From: Numida meleagris
Lineage: Eukaryota; Chordata; Aves; Galliformes; Numididae
Assembly: GCF_002078875.1 (NCBI RefSeq)
Contig: NC_034410.1
Span: 85,231,947 to 85,295,946, forward strand
Length of the DNA stretch: 64,000 nucleotides
Direction: 5' to 3'
The notes beneath the pieces were generated by a model. That model was not told where the DNA came from and did no database searches. It saw nothing but the letters and a program-made list of their open reading frames with translations. Below, piece after piece: positions 36,607 through 49,003 of the stretch (positions are counted from its first letter, which is position 1; the number at the start of each line of letters is the position of its first letter). Both the position numbers and the translations under genes were made by a program.

Positions 36607-39600
36607 TCAATTTAGAACAAAACCTTGTATTGATGATATGTAATCAATATCTGCTTTTAAATCAAAACCCAATTTACACTGTCAATCTAGAGCAGAAGTA
36701 CTTCATTGATAAGAGGCCTATGTAATTGTGCTGCATATGAAGATGCTTATAGAACACTTATTAGCAGCAAATATTAATTATGATTATTGTAGATGTTAGG
36801 GGAAAAAGTATATTTTCTCTCCATTTAGTCTAATTTTAGTGCATTCTTCACACTGTATGATTGTATCTTGCAGTTTTTACATAGATTACATAGATTTATA
36901 CTCTGTGTCAGAAACATCAGCACCAGAGCTTTGAAGTTTGTGTATCTGAACACACAAAAAAATGCATAGGTCAGTCTTATAATTTTGATTAACATAAAAC
37001 CCAAGAAAAATAGTTTGCATGAAATTCATTTAGCACCTGGTGTAAAGTGGTTATTTCCTTTTTTTTCTCTTAAACTCTCCAAACCAGATAACCTCACTAA
37101 TATTTTATGCATGAAGCTGTTTCATTCGATACAATGACGTTTCAAATGCACTCTGTTTTATTACAGATTTTCCAACAATTTTAATTTGCTTAAAGCACTT
37201 GTGTTTTAAAATGGAATCTGAAACTGAAATATAGAAGCAAGCGTCAATACAGTGTCTAAGCTTACCAACAAACTTTAATTTCTAATTGCATATGGGATTT
37301 CTAATGGTTAAGAAATTAAGTGAAACTATGGGAAGAGAGATTAAAACATCGTGTAGAAAAAGAGAGGGAAGTCAGGAAATACAAGCACTGGCAGAGAACT
37401 TAAGTCAACCTGTTACAGTCTTGGGGCAATTTGTCTTGACTTGAGCTCATCTTTACATTCATCTAATACGATATTAGCCACCATACTGTGGAAGCCATGG
37501 GTTTCCAGCTGTTAACTTCTGCCTCTTTGTTTTCCTCCTGTAGTCTATTCTGACTGCCTTTACCATATCCTCCCTTTGTATTCTCCCATCCTTTTCTTCT
37601 CTATGTATTTCTTGTAAGAGGATGTGACTCACTATTTTCCATAAAGACTGCAGTAGGAATTCCTAAAATACTGGCACTCCTCCTTGTTCATAGCACCTTG
37701 GAAGTACAGTTGTTTTGGGAAGGTTAATTCTGTGGCCTTCTCTGTAATCTAAAGTGGACTGGTAGCTCATGTCTGATGTGTGATGATGGGAAAAGATACA
37801 CACAGGACAAATTCAGGGGTCTTTCTAGTAAATGAAAATAGCAAATGAGTGCCTGGGGGAATATAGCTGTACTATTTTCCATTGGCAAAACAGAATTATT
37901 GGTGATGCAGTCAGGACTTTTTATGTGTTTATTTATGAGGTAAACTTACAACACATTTATTTGAGAAGTGATTGCAATCAGAAATTTCCCAAAGGAAATG
38001 TGATCTCAAAGACCAACAAATTTATCTTAGAACTTAAAAATGCTTATAAAAATTTGCCTGAAAATACTTAATATAAAAGAAAAAAAAAGTGATACAACAA
38101 ACTTCAAAATTTCTATGCTGAAGAAAGAGGAAGTTAGGAACTAAGCACTACAAAAAGCTCAAAACAGGGTGAATGTGGGGCATTTTTTATTTTGCATCAA
38201 CAATTTGCATAATAAAGGATAAACTGACAAAAGAAGTGATTTAAAATAAAAAGGGTTAGTTGAATAATTAAAAAGCACATTATAGCAACCAAATTTAAAT
38301 GTAGCAAGATGAATAGGTCTTACATACTATAGTGAGGAGATACATAAAATCCTCAGATAGAAGTAAAGTGAATATGAAAATAAACTGCAAAGAGATCATG
38401 TTTTAAGTATTTTTTCAGGAAGAAAAAATTATGTACCAACATGTTTACATAAACTGAATGTATTTTTCACAAAGTCATTTATATTTCTGTCTAATATGAC
38501 TGCCCTACAGGTCTAACAAATACAAATGGGAGAATATGATTAATATAGAATTATAAAATCAACTGTGAAATGTATTTTCTTTATTTCCACATGATAACCA
38601 GGGAGAAAGAAAAGCAAAGGGTACGACTGACATTCCTTGTTTAATGCAGCTTACTTAGTGACTGGCATAATGATAAGTGATGGTAATTTACCTTAAAAAC
38701 CTTAATGAGTGGATCATTACTACAGAGAAATGGGAAGAAAACTTTAATCCCACAGAGGCAGAGCTCCATGGTTGGCTGTGCAATAACCAGACAGAGCTCT
38801 GAATGAGATTCCCAAGCTTCTGTTCCCTAGATAAAATTTTCTCTCACTCCACTTTTGCAAAGGTAATGAGGAGGTAATGAGGCTTGACTTGAATTTTTTC
38901 AGCACTTGATTCCCTTCATTCCCCAGCAGGTTCCCATAGGATAGAGTAAGATGTTGGATTTATATAAAAGCCGTGCTGATAGATAGGTGGAGGAGGTGAG
39001 CCATGCTATTTGGTTTTGGATTCTGTCTGTAGGAGAAGGAGTTCAGATAAATTTCAAGTTCTTTCAGCACTGTCAATTCACTCTGATAGTTTCCACAGAA
39101 AAGACAATTTGACGACATGCAGGCCTTGTCAGGGCTGTTGACTGTTTATTTTGTCACTTTACTGATACTAAACACTGACCTTTCTGTGCCACCTTTTCTT
39201 CCTCTTTTCCCCCCATTTTTCACTAGCTTAATACATACATCTGAGTAAATAATAAAATGCAAAAAGGTAGGCAGAAATGCTGTATTAGATCATTAGCTTA
39301 ATTTGAGCTGAAAGGTCTTTGTTGTAAGTTGGGGGTGGGAAGGGACCTGGGGACCTTTGCAAAGTATTTTGCTGGCAAGCTTGTTGAGATTTGATTGCCT
39401 TTGTTGTGATAATCTGAAATTAATTTGCACTTGAACCCGTCTTTCTTCTGGGCTCAATTTAAACACGGTTATAATTATGCGCCCTGCATGAAATTGAGAA
39501 CAGACACTGATATGACAAGTCTGAATTTTTTAATTCCCCAGGTACTAAAGGCTTTTTTTCCCCACTTATCTCACAAGGTAATAAAACAAAATGTTCCAGT

Positions 39601-39850
39601 GAAGCACATGCTTAAGAGAGAGGTATTTGCCTGAGGGGAAACAGTAATAATCAGTGTATTGCTACACATTTACTCATGTACTTTCTCAGTAGGTCAATCT
39701 CTTTCTTTTAAAGTGATGTTAAACTTCTGCTAATATTGGTTGATTTGTACCTGGTACTATATAAAAAAGTAGAAATGATACCTTTTATTCTATTTTAGCA
39801 GCTCCTCATCTGAAAGGCTTTGTCTCAAACATCCATTTTGATGGATATTT
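36607..39850. other. Unique AT-rich non-coding DNA
   Basis: No transposon or exon recognised. The stretch 38.7-39.6 kb is somewhat less AT-rich and has the texture of conserved non-coding sequence, but that cannot be shown without alignment. Confidence 0.45.
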
Positions 39851-39942
<92 letters not shown>

Positions 39943-39944
39943 AN

Positions 39945-40038
<94 letters not shown>
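39851..40038. repeat. (AAAG)n tetranucleotide microsatellite
   Basis: About 188 bp of AAAG/GAAA repeat, almost perfect. One ambiguous base (N at 39944) sits at a phase break (gaanagaaag), the only visible interruption. Such tracts are highly length-polymorphic, and the base call and true length are unreliable. Confidence 0.99.
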
Positions 40039-43000
40039 TTATAGAAGACTACCTCCTAATATCCACAATTGATCTTAGCAGTACACCTTTCTTGTTCTCA
40101 GTATGAGCTGTAATATCCTTATCAGCATTCTTCTACTTTTAACCCAGATTAGTGTTTTTGGTCAGGAATCTCATTAACTACAGTAAGTCCATTTTCTTTT
40201 GTGATTTCCTTTGGAATTGTAATGTACGAAAAGGCCACCAAGGTCAATACCCTGGGCACAAATTCTTCTTTAAATCATCATTCAGCTCAGAGTAACAGCA
40301 TTCTCCTTAGAAATAGACATTTTAAAAGATCTGGAACAAACTGTTCAGTTTCTTGGAAGCGAAAATCATCCAGAAGAGAAGCAGAAATTGAGAACATGGG
40401 GAATAAAGTCTAGAAATCTGTAAAATAACTGCTTGTAAGATACATGTTCTTTTAACCAGTATAATAATTCTTGTCTCTGACTCCTAGATTTGTATACTGT
40501 ACACATTTGTATACTCTTTTAGAATGAAAAAGGACATTTTCTGGTTAAATTGTCCTATGTTTTAACACAGATTTTGAAGGCATTAATGATGCAACTAAGG
40601 TTGCTTTTTTTAAAGCTTTATGTGCTACCATGGTAGCATATTTTAAGCTTTAGAAATCACAGTTTTGCTCTGCACAAAGTTGAGTTTCTTGAGCACATTG
40701 AATTACTTACAAAAAAAGTCTTGTATTTATGTTAACTAAAGCAAGGGTGCTATTTCTACCATACTTTTACTGATACCAATGCCAAAAACAAGTACAGAAC
40801 ACATTAGCTGCATAGTTCACCACTAGCATTCAAATTTTCATTGATATTGCACACACACCAAAAAAATTAAATAGCACCTCATTGTGGTTAAAAAATGATT
40901 AGCTTTTGCCTCTTTAATGAAGTCAGTATTCCTATGAATGAAATATTTTTAAGAAAAAATTCTGAAAGATAACTTATTTTTAACTAAATTCTTCATGCTG
41001 GCAGTAATGAAAATAAAAAAAAATGGAAATAGGCGATGGTGCAAATATGAATACTCATCCTATTCTTCATTATAAAATAAATGTTATGACCAGGCAGGCA
41101 CAGTTCTAAGGTTAAAGAGAAACACTAGAAAAATTAAGAGTCATTATTTCTCTACATTGACATCAGTGTTAGAGGTAGCTAGGTTTGTCAGAAATAGGCT
41201 TTTTATTTTAAAAGTTGTCTATCCTTAGTTTGTTCAGATACGAGTTTGTTGAAATGAAAAGGGAGCGGAAGTGATGTTATATAATTTCAGTGAGCATGAA
41301 TCCTAAGTGTAAAATGTGATATGAACATAGACACCAATTCTACACAATTGCTTTGTATTGAAATATCGACATCACAGATCCTAACATACTGGATTAGGAC
41401 CCTATACATACAATCTTGGTTAAAAAAATTGAATGTATCTTCTAGTGTGTTCCATGCCTCTTTAGAAATATATTTAGAAACACAGGAAACAGCAAATCAA
41501 ATCAATGTTATTAGTCTACCACTTAAGCAATGTAGTGGCTCAAAGCAAAAGTCATTAGTATGGAGAAATAGCACTTTATATCTTGAAGTGTAAGAATCAC
41601 ATGATATCTTTGAATTGTAAGGCACAAATGTTTTCAGCTTATGACCAGCTATGAGAAATCTAAAAGGAAAAAATAATAATATGGGATGACAGGCTAGGAG
41701 GGCATGAATGATAAGAATTCTGTGACCACACATGGTGTGGTGCATTTTCACCCCTTAGTTTATGTGTTTTTCTTTCCACTGCCACATTTTCTGGTGACTT
41801 TATCTAGTCTTGTTCGATCATGCTGTGCACATCACAGTCACTTACTGACAAGCAGCTCTGGCTGAAGCATTCAGAGAAACAACCTTCCACAAACAAAGCA
41901 GGCAACTCCTGTTTCTCTTAAGATAAAATCTGCTGATCTCATTATTGATTGTCTGCTTTCAGTGGTTTTGTTTCCTGAAAGTTTGATATGGGGCAACAGA
42001 GGTGACAAAAGATTGGCACTGCGACCTGGAAATTAAATGGTCGACTATTAGATCAACGTCAAATAGGGTGAGGCTGAAGTGTTTGGCAAAAGCATTAGAT
42101 GCTGTCTTGACTTAATCTCTCTTTCCTTCTTTCTCTCTCTCTCCTTTATCTCGAATCTGTTTTGAACCCTCCCAGGCAATTTACTATCCTTGTCATTGAT
42201 TTCTATCACCTTATGTGCCCCTCTGAAGAATTACTTTTTGAATGATAAATCAGCTTCCGCATTTAAACAATTGTATGTCTCACCTTAATGTGAAAATAGC
42301 CATTGAAAGAAAAAAATACAGTAAATATTAACATTTATCACTGACCAAAGGAATCCTTGTGATTTTGGAATGTGGACCAGCTTTTCTTTTATTATAAAGT
42401 GGATAAGTATACTAGAAATAAAGTATGAACCTTCTCTTCCATCAAACTGTTAAGAAATGAATTACAGAGGCAAACTATAGTCAATAAGCTGAAATAAAGG
42501 AAAAAAAAAAAGAAAAAAGAAAAGAAAGAACTGCTCAGGAAAGCAAAGTTGAAACTAGCATCCAGTGCTTTCTGCAAATAGCCAGTAATGTCCTCAGACA
42601 TGCTCCTCATTTCAGAGGTGTTACAGTCTGGATATTTAAGGGTTGTTTTGAGCTGAGAAAGGAAACCAAAATGCAGAATAATAGACCGACCTTTTCTAAT
42701 ATTCCTTCTTCATCCTCTATCTTTCTCTTTTTCCCCACATGTCCCTCTGTAGTCATCCGAAAAATAACTCTTTTTTTCTTTTGTAGGCCCCGAAGAGAAG
42801 TATACACTATTAGCTATGGAATGATACCTGATACATTATCTGCTGTACTTTTTATTTCCAAATTATTTTCAATCTTCTTCAAAAGAAGGTCTATCTTTCC
42901 ACAGAAGAGTGAGCAGTACTAATTAGTATTGAATTTTACTTTTGCTTAAGTGACTAAGCACATGAGAGAAAATTTTCTGGTTTGAGCAGTAGCAATGTAC

Positions 43001-43373
43001 ACGTATCAACCCTGATATCCTTGTTGTGAAAATGCTCAGGAAAAGCCCAAATTAAAGCCCTGAAACCAAACAACCACTTACTGTTTTTAGCTTAAACATG
43101 AAAAGACTTGCATGGGTTTCATTTGGAGACTATTTTAGAAGAAAAACTTGTTAAAGTAATTTTTTTTCATTGCTCAGAACACAATATAACCTGGGAACAG
43201 TTCTTCGTTTGTAGCTCTTGTTTTAACCTGTGCTAACCACTGATAATTTTTGTGACTTTTCCATGCATTTGATAATGTTAGGTACTTCTCTTAAAACTTC
43301 CTTTCCTAGAGTATTGTATATTCAAGAAAGTATGTGACTCACTAATTTTTTTCCAGTAACTGGCTGTTCGACT
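40039..43373. other. Unique AT-rich non-coding DNA
   Basis: No transposon or exon recognised. A pyrimidine tract (CT-rich) lies at about 42116-42150. The block 41.8-42.3 kb is mixed-composition and could be conserved non-coding DNA. Small open frames lack domains. Confidence 0.45.
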
Positions 43374-43863
43374 GGTTGCTCTGAAAGTAATGCCTACTAT
43401 CTACAATAGATAAGAAGAGCACAATAACACTATTTGATAGAGCAAATTCTCACCTATAAAACACTATTTTTTTAAATAGTGACCACCATTACTTATGCAT
43501 TTTTTGACAAGAGCCTGTACACCACACTTGTAAATATCTGCACCAGTGGATGTGATCCACCATCACTGAAACTTCTGCTGAAACATATCACCCACTACCT
43601 CACTGTGCTAATATTCACTGTTTGGTCTCCATAAACATTCAGCAAGTGTTAATGAATGTCAATGGGTGCAATTTTTTCCTCATGGAGGAATTCAATGACT
43701 TATCTTTGCTTCATAGACATTTCCATGTCAGACATTATGTTGTCAGACTGCCCTCTGTTGCCATCTGTCATATGGCAAGAAAATGTAATGGAATATTGGC
43801 AGGAAAGTTCAACCTTTACTCGCATATGTAATAAAACTGGAGGAACTGTTTTTGGAGTAGCCC
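43374..43863 (-). mobile_element. Galluhop-type mariner, internally deleted (copy C)
   Basis: The left end reads GGTTGCTCTGAAAGTAATGC and the right end carries the degenerate complement (ttggagtagccc). The antisense of the transposase start region lies near 43750-43790, so the element is on the minus strand. The antisense of the helix-turn-helix region ('gtttggtctccataaacatt', 43620 on) joins, near 43560-43580, the extreme C-terminal coding part and the 3' UTR. The catalytic domain is missing at the same point as in the copy at 32.6 kb. Several stops and small indels make it more eroded than that copy. Length is about 490 bp. Confidence 0.9.
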
Positions 43864-46800
43864 TTGCATAAAGTAATGAATAATATAAAAATGGATAGGT
43901 ATTCTACACTGTATTCCAGAAATTTCTGGTTTGTGATGCAGTCTCACTTTTATGGCCAACTGAATGTATAGTCTTTGATTCCTTGGTGTGATCACACAAC
44001 ATGGGAGTTCATTCCGTGACTAGACGTATTTGTAGGTGTTCGCTTTCCCAACAGACAACGGCAAGGAAAACAATAATCTTGTTGTTTTTCTTCTATCTGT
44101 AGGAGTAGAAGAAGGAAAGAAGTGGATGAGGGCCATACAAGCCCTCACTGTAGGAATCAAAAGTTAATGTGGGGAAGAGTTTGTAAGAGAAGTTTTGCAG
44201 TTATAAAAGTTTTGTCACTAGATGTGAAAACATTTCTGAAGTTTTCCACACTGACTTGTCTCTAGGAAATACATTCAAATACATTGTCACTGAACTTTTT
44301 TTTAAATCATGTTACTCTAAGTTGGTTTTAGAAGTTTTATACCAACAGCTCTTTCAGACAATGTGGTTGTAGTAGGGCTGATAGAATACCTATGTATGTT
44401 GATCTTAAGATGACAGCACTATCAGCAGAAATAGTTGTATAGGATGTTAAAGCAATGATACTATAACAATGACAACTTCAGTGCTCTCTAATCTGAAACT
44501 AAGTCTTTTAACTGCTAATCTCTTGAATCAATATGTGTTGCATTGATTAACCCAGCTCAGTTCTAGAGTAACCTAAGAGTATATATGTGCACAACAATCC
44601 CTCTTGATCACCTTTGCTCTTGCTGTTCTTATGTTATATAAGGAGTGAATTACATTTAAAATGTTTCATTTCTAGTTCATAGAATTTTTGTCTCCGTATT
44701 CTCTCAACAGATCTGGTTTTCTTGTTCTGAGCAACTTGATTCTTCATTTTTTCTTGTTTCCTTGACATGGAAAGTAAGGCAATGCTTTTCCAAAATGAAC
44801 AATTCTAACTATACTTCAGTCTTATGAGCTATCCCATAAAGGTTTCTGGTCGAGCTACATCTATATTCTGTTTGTCTGCAGTACTTACTGAAGTTTTCTA
44901 GCATTCTGAAGTCTGAAGATTTTAACATATTGTATGTATCATCTGGCAGAAGAGTCTTTGAGTTACATGTCTTTTCATGTATCTGAATCCAAGGTCATCC
45001 GGTATTTCTATTCTTTATATCCTAGAATACTGAAATTCCATATAAGAACTTTCAGGAAAGACCTTACCATAATCCCATTTAAAATTACCCTGTAAACAAC
45101 TGAAAGTCAGTCATTTGTAATAAAATATTCAAAGCTTAATTATTATTATTTTTTAAATTACCCACTGAATCTCTGAATCTTTAGCTATGGTTATGTAGTT
45201 TAAACTTAACTTTGCTTTTCATATGCATTCTCTTTGGTAGATAAAAAGGCAAAAAGACCAGTTGTTAAATACTAAATTAGAAGCCAGCTACTCTAAGAGT
45301 AAGTCAATTGAAGTAGCTCAGTTTCTCTGTCAGTTATATTCCTTTTCCCTTTCACTATATTAAAAACAGAGAAAACTTAACTGTAGAATGTCTTGAGTGG
45401 TCCATTGCACCAAACAATCTACCAATCTGAGTGAGCAGTGGTAATAGATGTGATAACACACTTTCAGTCTAACTCTTTTATGTGACAGAAAAGATGCAAA
45501 ATCTTTCATCTCTGAATATCACACTTCATTTTTAAACCAAGTCTGACTGTAGTTTTACAGGTAGCTTTTATTTTTGGTTGGTTTTGAGTTGTTTGTTTGG
45601 GGGCTTTTTTTTTTTTTTTGATATATTGTTTTTCTTCTGTTTGGTGTTTCTTTTTTGTGGTTTCTTATTTTGCATTCTACTAGCCAGAGCAATGGTAATG
45701 GCATGGGACACAGAAAGTACAGAATAGTTTAATTGTGACTGAGCAGGTTAAATAGGAAGTACATGGGCTGATATGCCTGCAGATCTGAGAAAGCAGTACT
45801 TCTAATTAAGGAGCAATGACAAGCAGCTGAGGACAGCCTAAGGACAGAAACTTCTTGACCCTGCTTATCTGAATCTAGAACAGCATGTCTGATTATAGCT
45901 CTTGCACTTCACCTGCTCTGGAATGCTTTCCTCATTGTGGACTTCAGCTGGAAGAACTCTGCAGTACTGCTCTGGTTGCTGTGCTGCTCCCAGAAATGGC
46001 TTCTGGGACAACAGAGGACAGAAAACAACTTGCTGAATATTTTAATTGACAAACTATTAAGTTTTCTGTTACAAATACATTTTTTAGTCCATACTGTTTA
46101 TGGAACTTAACAGAAAACAATAAATATCAGTAAATTCCTTACTTCCGGATATTATTTAAAGAATTTAAATTCTTCCTGTTACCAATTCTCCATGCCGAGC
46201 CTTATAGGAGTCCCAAGAGCACTCAAACCATGGTAATTTGAAAAATGATAGCATAGTTGTAAATATGTAGCAAATATTTCTTTCCTGTATCTATGCTTGC
46301 ACAGATTGTTCTGTACTTAAGAGTTACCTTGAGGCTGCTGTGGTTTTTCTTCTGTCTGTGACCAGAACACAAGAGATCACCAGACAAATAGCAGCAACAT
46401 TTTTAGCTGTGCTCTCTCCTAGCATCTCAAACTGCCTACCTACAGAATTTGTGGTAGATTAGGAATCACCTATGCCAGCTGATTACTCCTTCAGCCTGAG
46501 CAATTTGTGGGCTGATTTTCTAAGTCTCACACTCCAGATGTTTTCCAGTGAACTCAACAATAATGAATGTTAAGTCTTGTTAAGCTATTCTGATACTGAT
46601 AAACTTAAAAATCAGAATCTATCTTCAAGATCTTCTTTCCAAGCATGTGTCCTTGTGAGAATTCTAAAATATAAGTTTCTAAAGGATTTGGTGCACCTGT
46701 ATATTCATGTTATGGGTGACATAGTATTAATTACAGTTATAAAGCATTAGGCTCTAGCATGCTGTGGCCCTGTTGGAACATTTCTGGTAACAGACGTCTC

Positions 46801-47849
46801 ATTTTTTTAGAGGAAGTCAAGGCAAACATTTTGCTTGATTTTGATAAAAGCTTGTCTGGTAGGATCCATTTACTCTGCTCACTGCAGTTGCCCTCTTCAG
46901 AAAATATTTGTTGCCCATGCCAGATTTTTAAGTACTTCTGCTGATGGAATGATATCAGGAGTGAGCTGTATCGTAACAACCAAAGAATTATATAACAACG
47001 CAGGAAGATTAATGCCCAGATATCTTACACCACAAAAACCCAAGAAACATTTGTTTTATCATGCCAGTATGAGACGCATTGCTTCATGTCTTATCAGATT
47101 GCATTTCAAACAAAATGTCTCCATGTTTCAGACTCAGTTTAGCCAGGCTTGTCTTGTGGTCAGAGATCCAGGCTAGGTATAGGTCTGTTCCCATCCCCAT
47201 GGAAATGCCAGATGCCCGGGGCTAAGGCTGCCACAGAACTCCCTGCACTGTGCTGCATCCTGTCAGAAGAAACAAAGAAATGACTATTCTGCAAAAAGGG
47301 CTGAATTAGTAGTTTGCAGTTTATGGAGGAGAAATTGCTTTGTACAGCAAATTATACACCTTTCATACAAACTCTCTTGGACCAGTGCATGCTCTCAGCA
47401 AATCTTCTGTGCCCAAATGGCAATACCAGAATGACAATGAAAATGCAATTAAAAAGTTCTGTTCTGAGAATGACGTGGGTATATATAGACAGAAAAATAT
47501 TCTCTGAAAGAATAATACATTCCCATGTTTTTGCTGGAGATAAATAAACAAATGTAACATTTTGGACCAACAGGTGAGAAACTGATAGATGACAAAGTTA
47601 GAGCTGTTTTTCCAAAGTATTTTCACAGAAAGAAAATGCACATTGAAACTAAACAATGTATGCATTTTTAATGGTGTTATTTATATTTTATCTATCTTGG
47701 TTCTAACAGAACCAAGAAGAAAACAATGAATAAAGATACTTCAGAAGTTCAGAATACTCTCTGAATTTCAGTAACAAGGATGATTATAAATGGCTGGTCT
47801 TTTTTCACCATACTACTATCCATTATAACTCTTTCATGTGGGAATGAAT
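43864..47849. other. Unique AT-rich non-coding DNA
   Basis: No recognised element or exon. Contains a T-run at 45605-45619. Overlapping open frames on both strands at 46737-47176 have no domain features and are treated as chance. Confidence 0.5.
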
Positions 47850-48016
47850 GACATAGGAAGCCAGAACACGGGCTGAATCAAATAAGGCTATTAAGCCCTG
47901 GAAGTAAAGGACACTGGTGCCCAAGTTATCTTCCCTTCAATGTTGCTAGCTGGAGGAACAAAGGAAGCCAGAAATAGACATTTAATACATATCAATTAAT
48001 GGCCATGTGGCTGGTG

Positions 48017-48500
48017 CTTACCCAGCGGTCAGTACTGGGTTCAGTCTTGTTCAACATCTTCATGAGTGACCTGGAAGAAGGAAGAGAATGCACCCTCAGC
48101 ATCAGCAAGTTTGCTGATGATACAGAGCTGGGAGGAGTGGTTGGCAGAAGTCTGTGCTGCCATTCAGCGAGACCTGGACAGACTGGACTTTGGCATAGAG
48201 AAATCTTCTAGGGTTCAAGTAGGGCAAGTGTAGAGTTCTATACCTGAGAAAGAATAACTGCATGCATCAGTACAGGTTAGGTGCTGACCTGCTGGAGAGG
48301 AGCTCTGCAGAGAGGGACGTCGGTGTCCTGGTGGACAGCAAGCTGGCCATGAGCCAGCAGTGTGCCCTTGTGGCCAAGAAGGCCAATGGTATCCTGAGGT
48401 GCGTTAAAAAGATCATGGCCAGTAGGTCAAGGGAAGTTATCTCCCCTCTTTACTCTGTCCTGGTGAGGCCACATCTGGAGTAGCTCTGGGCTCTTCAGTC
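48017..48500 (+). pseudogene. CR1 reverse transcriptase fragment
   Basis: The first frame (to 48211) shows [19 protein letters not shown], then [14 protein letters not shown], with FADD as the YxDD-type catalytic motif. After GGVV the correct continuation shifts frame, so the following residues up to REIF are out of frame. A second frame (48262-48483) continues the same protein: [42 protein letters not shown] and then [18 protein letters not shown], ended by a TAG stop. At least one frameshift and one nonsense change make it non-functional. Confidence 0.9.
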
Positions 48501-48636
48501 CCAGAAAGACAGGGAACTTCTAGAGAGCATCCAGCATAGGGCCAGAAAGATGATTGTAGTCATGGAGCATGTCCCTTCTGAGGAAAGGCTGAGAGACCTG
48601 GGACTGTTCAGCCTGGAGAAGACTGGGGGGGGGGGG

Positions 48637-48649
48637 NNNNNNNNNNNNN
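48637..48649. other. Assembly gap (13 N)
   Basis: Thirteen N follow a 12-G run. The same short motif ('ctggagaagactgggg' and 'ctggagaaaactgggg') appears on each side of the gap, so the true length and copy number are uncertain. Confidence 0.99.
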
Positions 48650-49003
48650 CTGGAGAAAACTGGGGGGGGGTCTTATCAATGCTTTTAAATATGTAAAGGA
48701 TGGGAGCAAAGTTGATGGGGCCAAGATCTTCTCAGCAGTGTCCAGTTACAGAACAGGGGGCAATGGGCACAAACTAGAACATAGGAAGTTCCATAGAAAC
48801 AGGAGGAAAAAATTATTTACCTTGAGAGTAACAGAACAGTGGAACAAGCAGCCCAAAGATGTTGTCTTCTTCTCTGGAGATACTGAAAATGCGCCTGGAC
48901 ACTTTCCTGTGTAACCTACTGTAGGTAACCTGCTTTAGCAAAATGGTTGGACTAGATGATCTCCAGAGCTCCCTTCCAACCCCTATGATTCTATGATTCT
49001 GTA

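Larger units (their letters stand above)
47850..49003 (+). mobile_element. CR1 LINE, plus strand, internally deleted, contains a gap
   Basis: The longest CR1 in the window. The 5' part (about 47.87-48.01 kb, 'ggacactggtgcccaagtta') resembles the upstream portion of CR1. It jumps near 48017 directly into the reverse-transcriptase palm region ('cagtactgggttcagtcttg'), so a large internal segment is missing. It then runs through the RT C-terminus and 3' UTR to the 3' tip CCCTATGATTCTATGATTCT near 49000. A 13-base gap follows a G12 run at 48625-48636. Confidence 0.92.

Noticed and set aside
39851..40038. Tandem repeat considered as a CRISPR-like array
   Set aside because: It is a simple AAAG microsatellite without spacers, in a vertebrate genome.
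43622..43871. Plus-strand frames of 69-71 codons
   Set aside because: They are antisense shadows of the minus-strand mariner copy.
46737..47176. Overlapping frames of 61-113 codons on both strands
   Set aside because: No domain, no consistent splice sites and no family resemblance. Probably chance openness in a less AT-rich patch.
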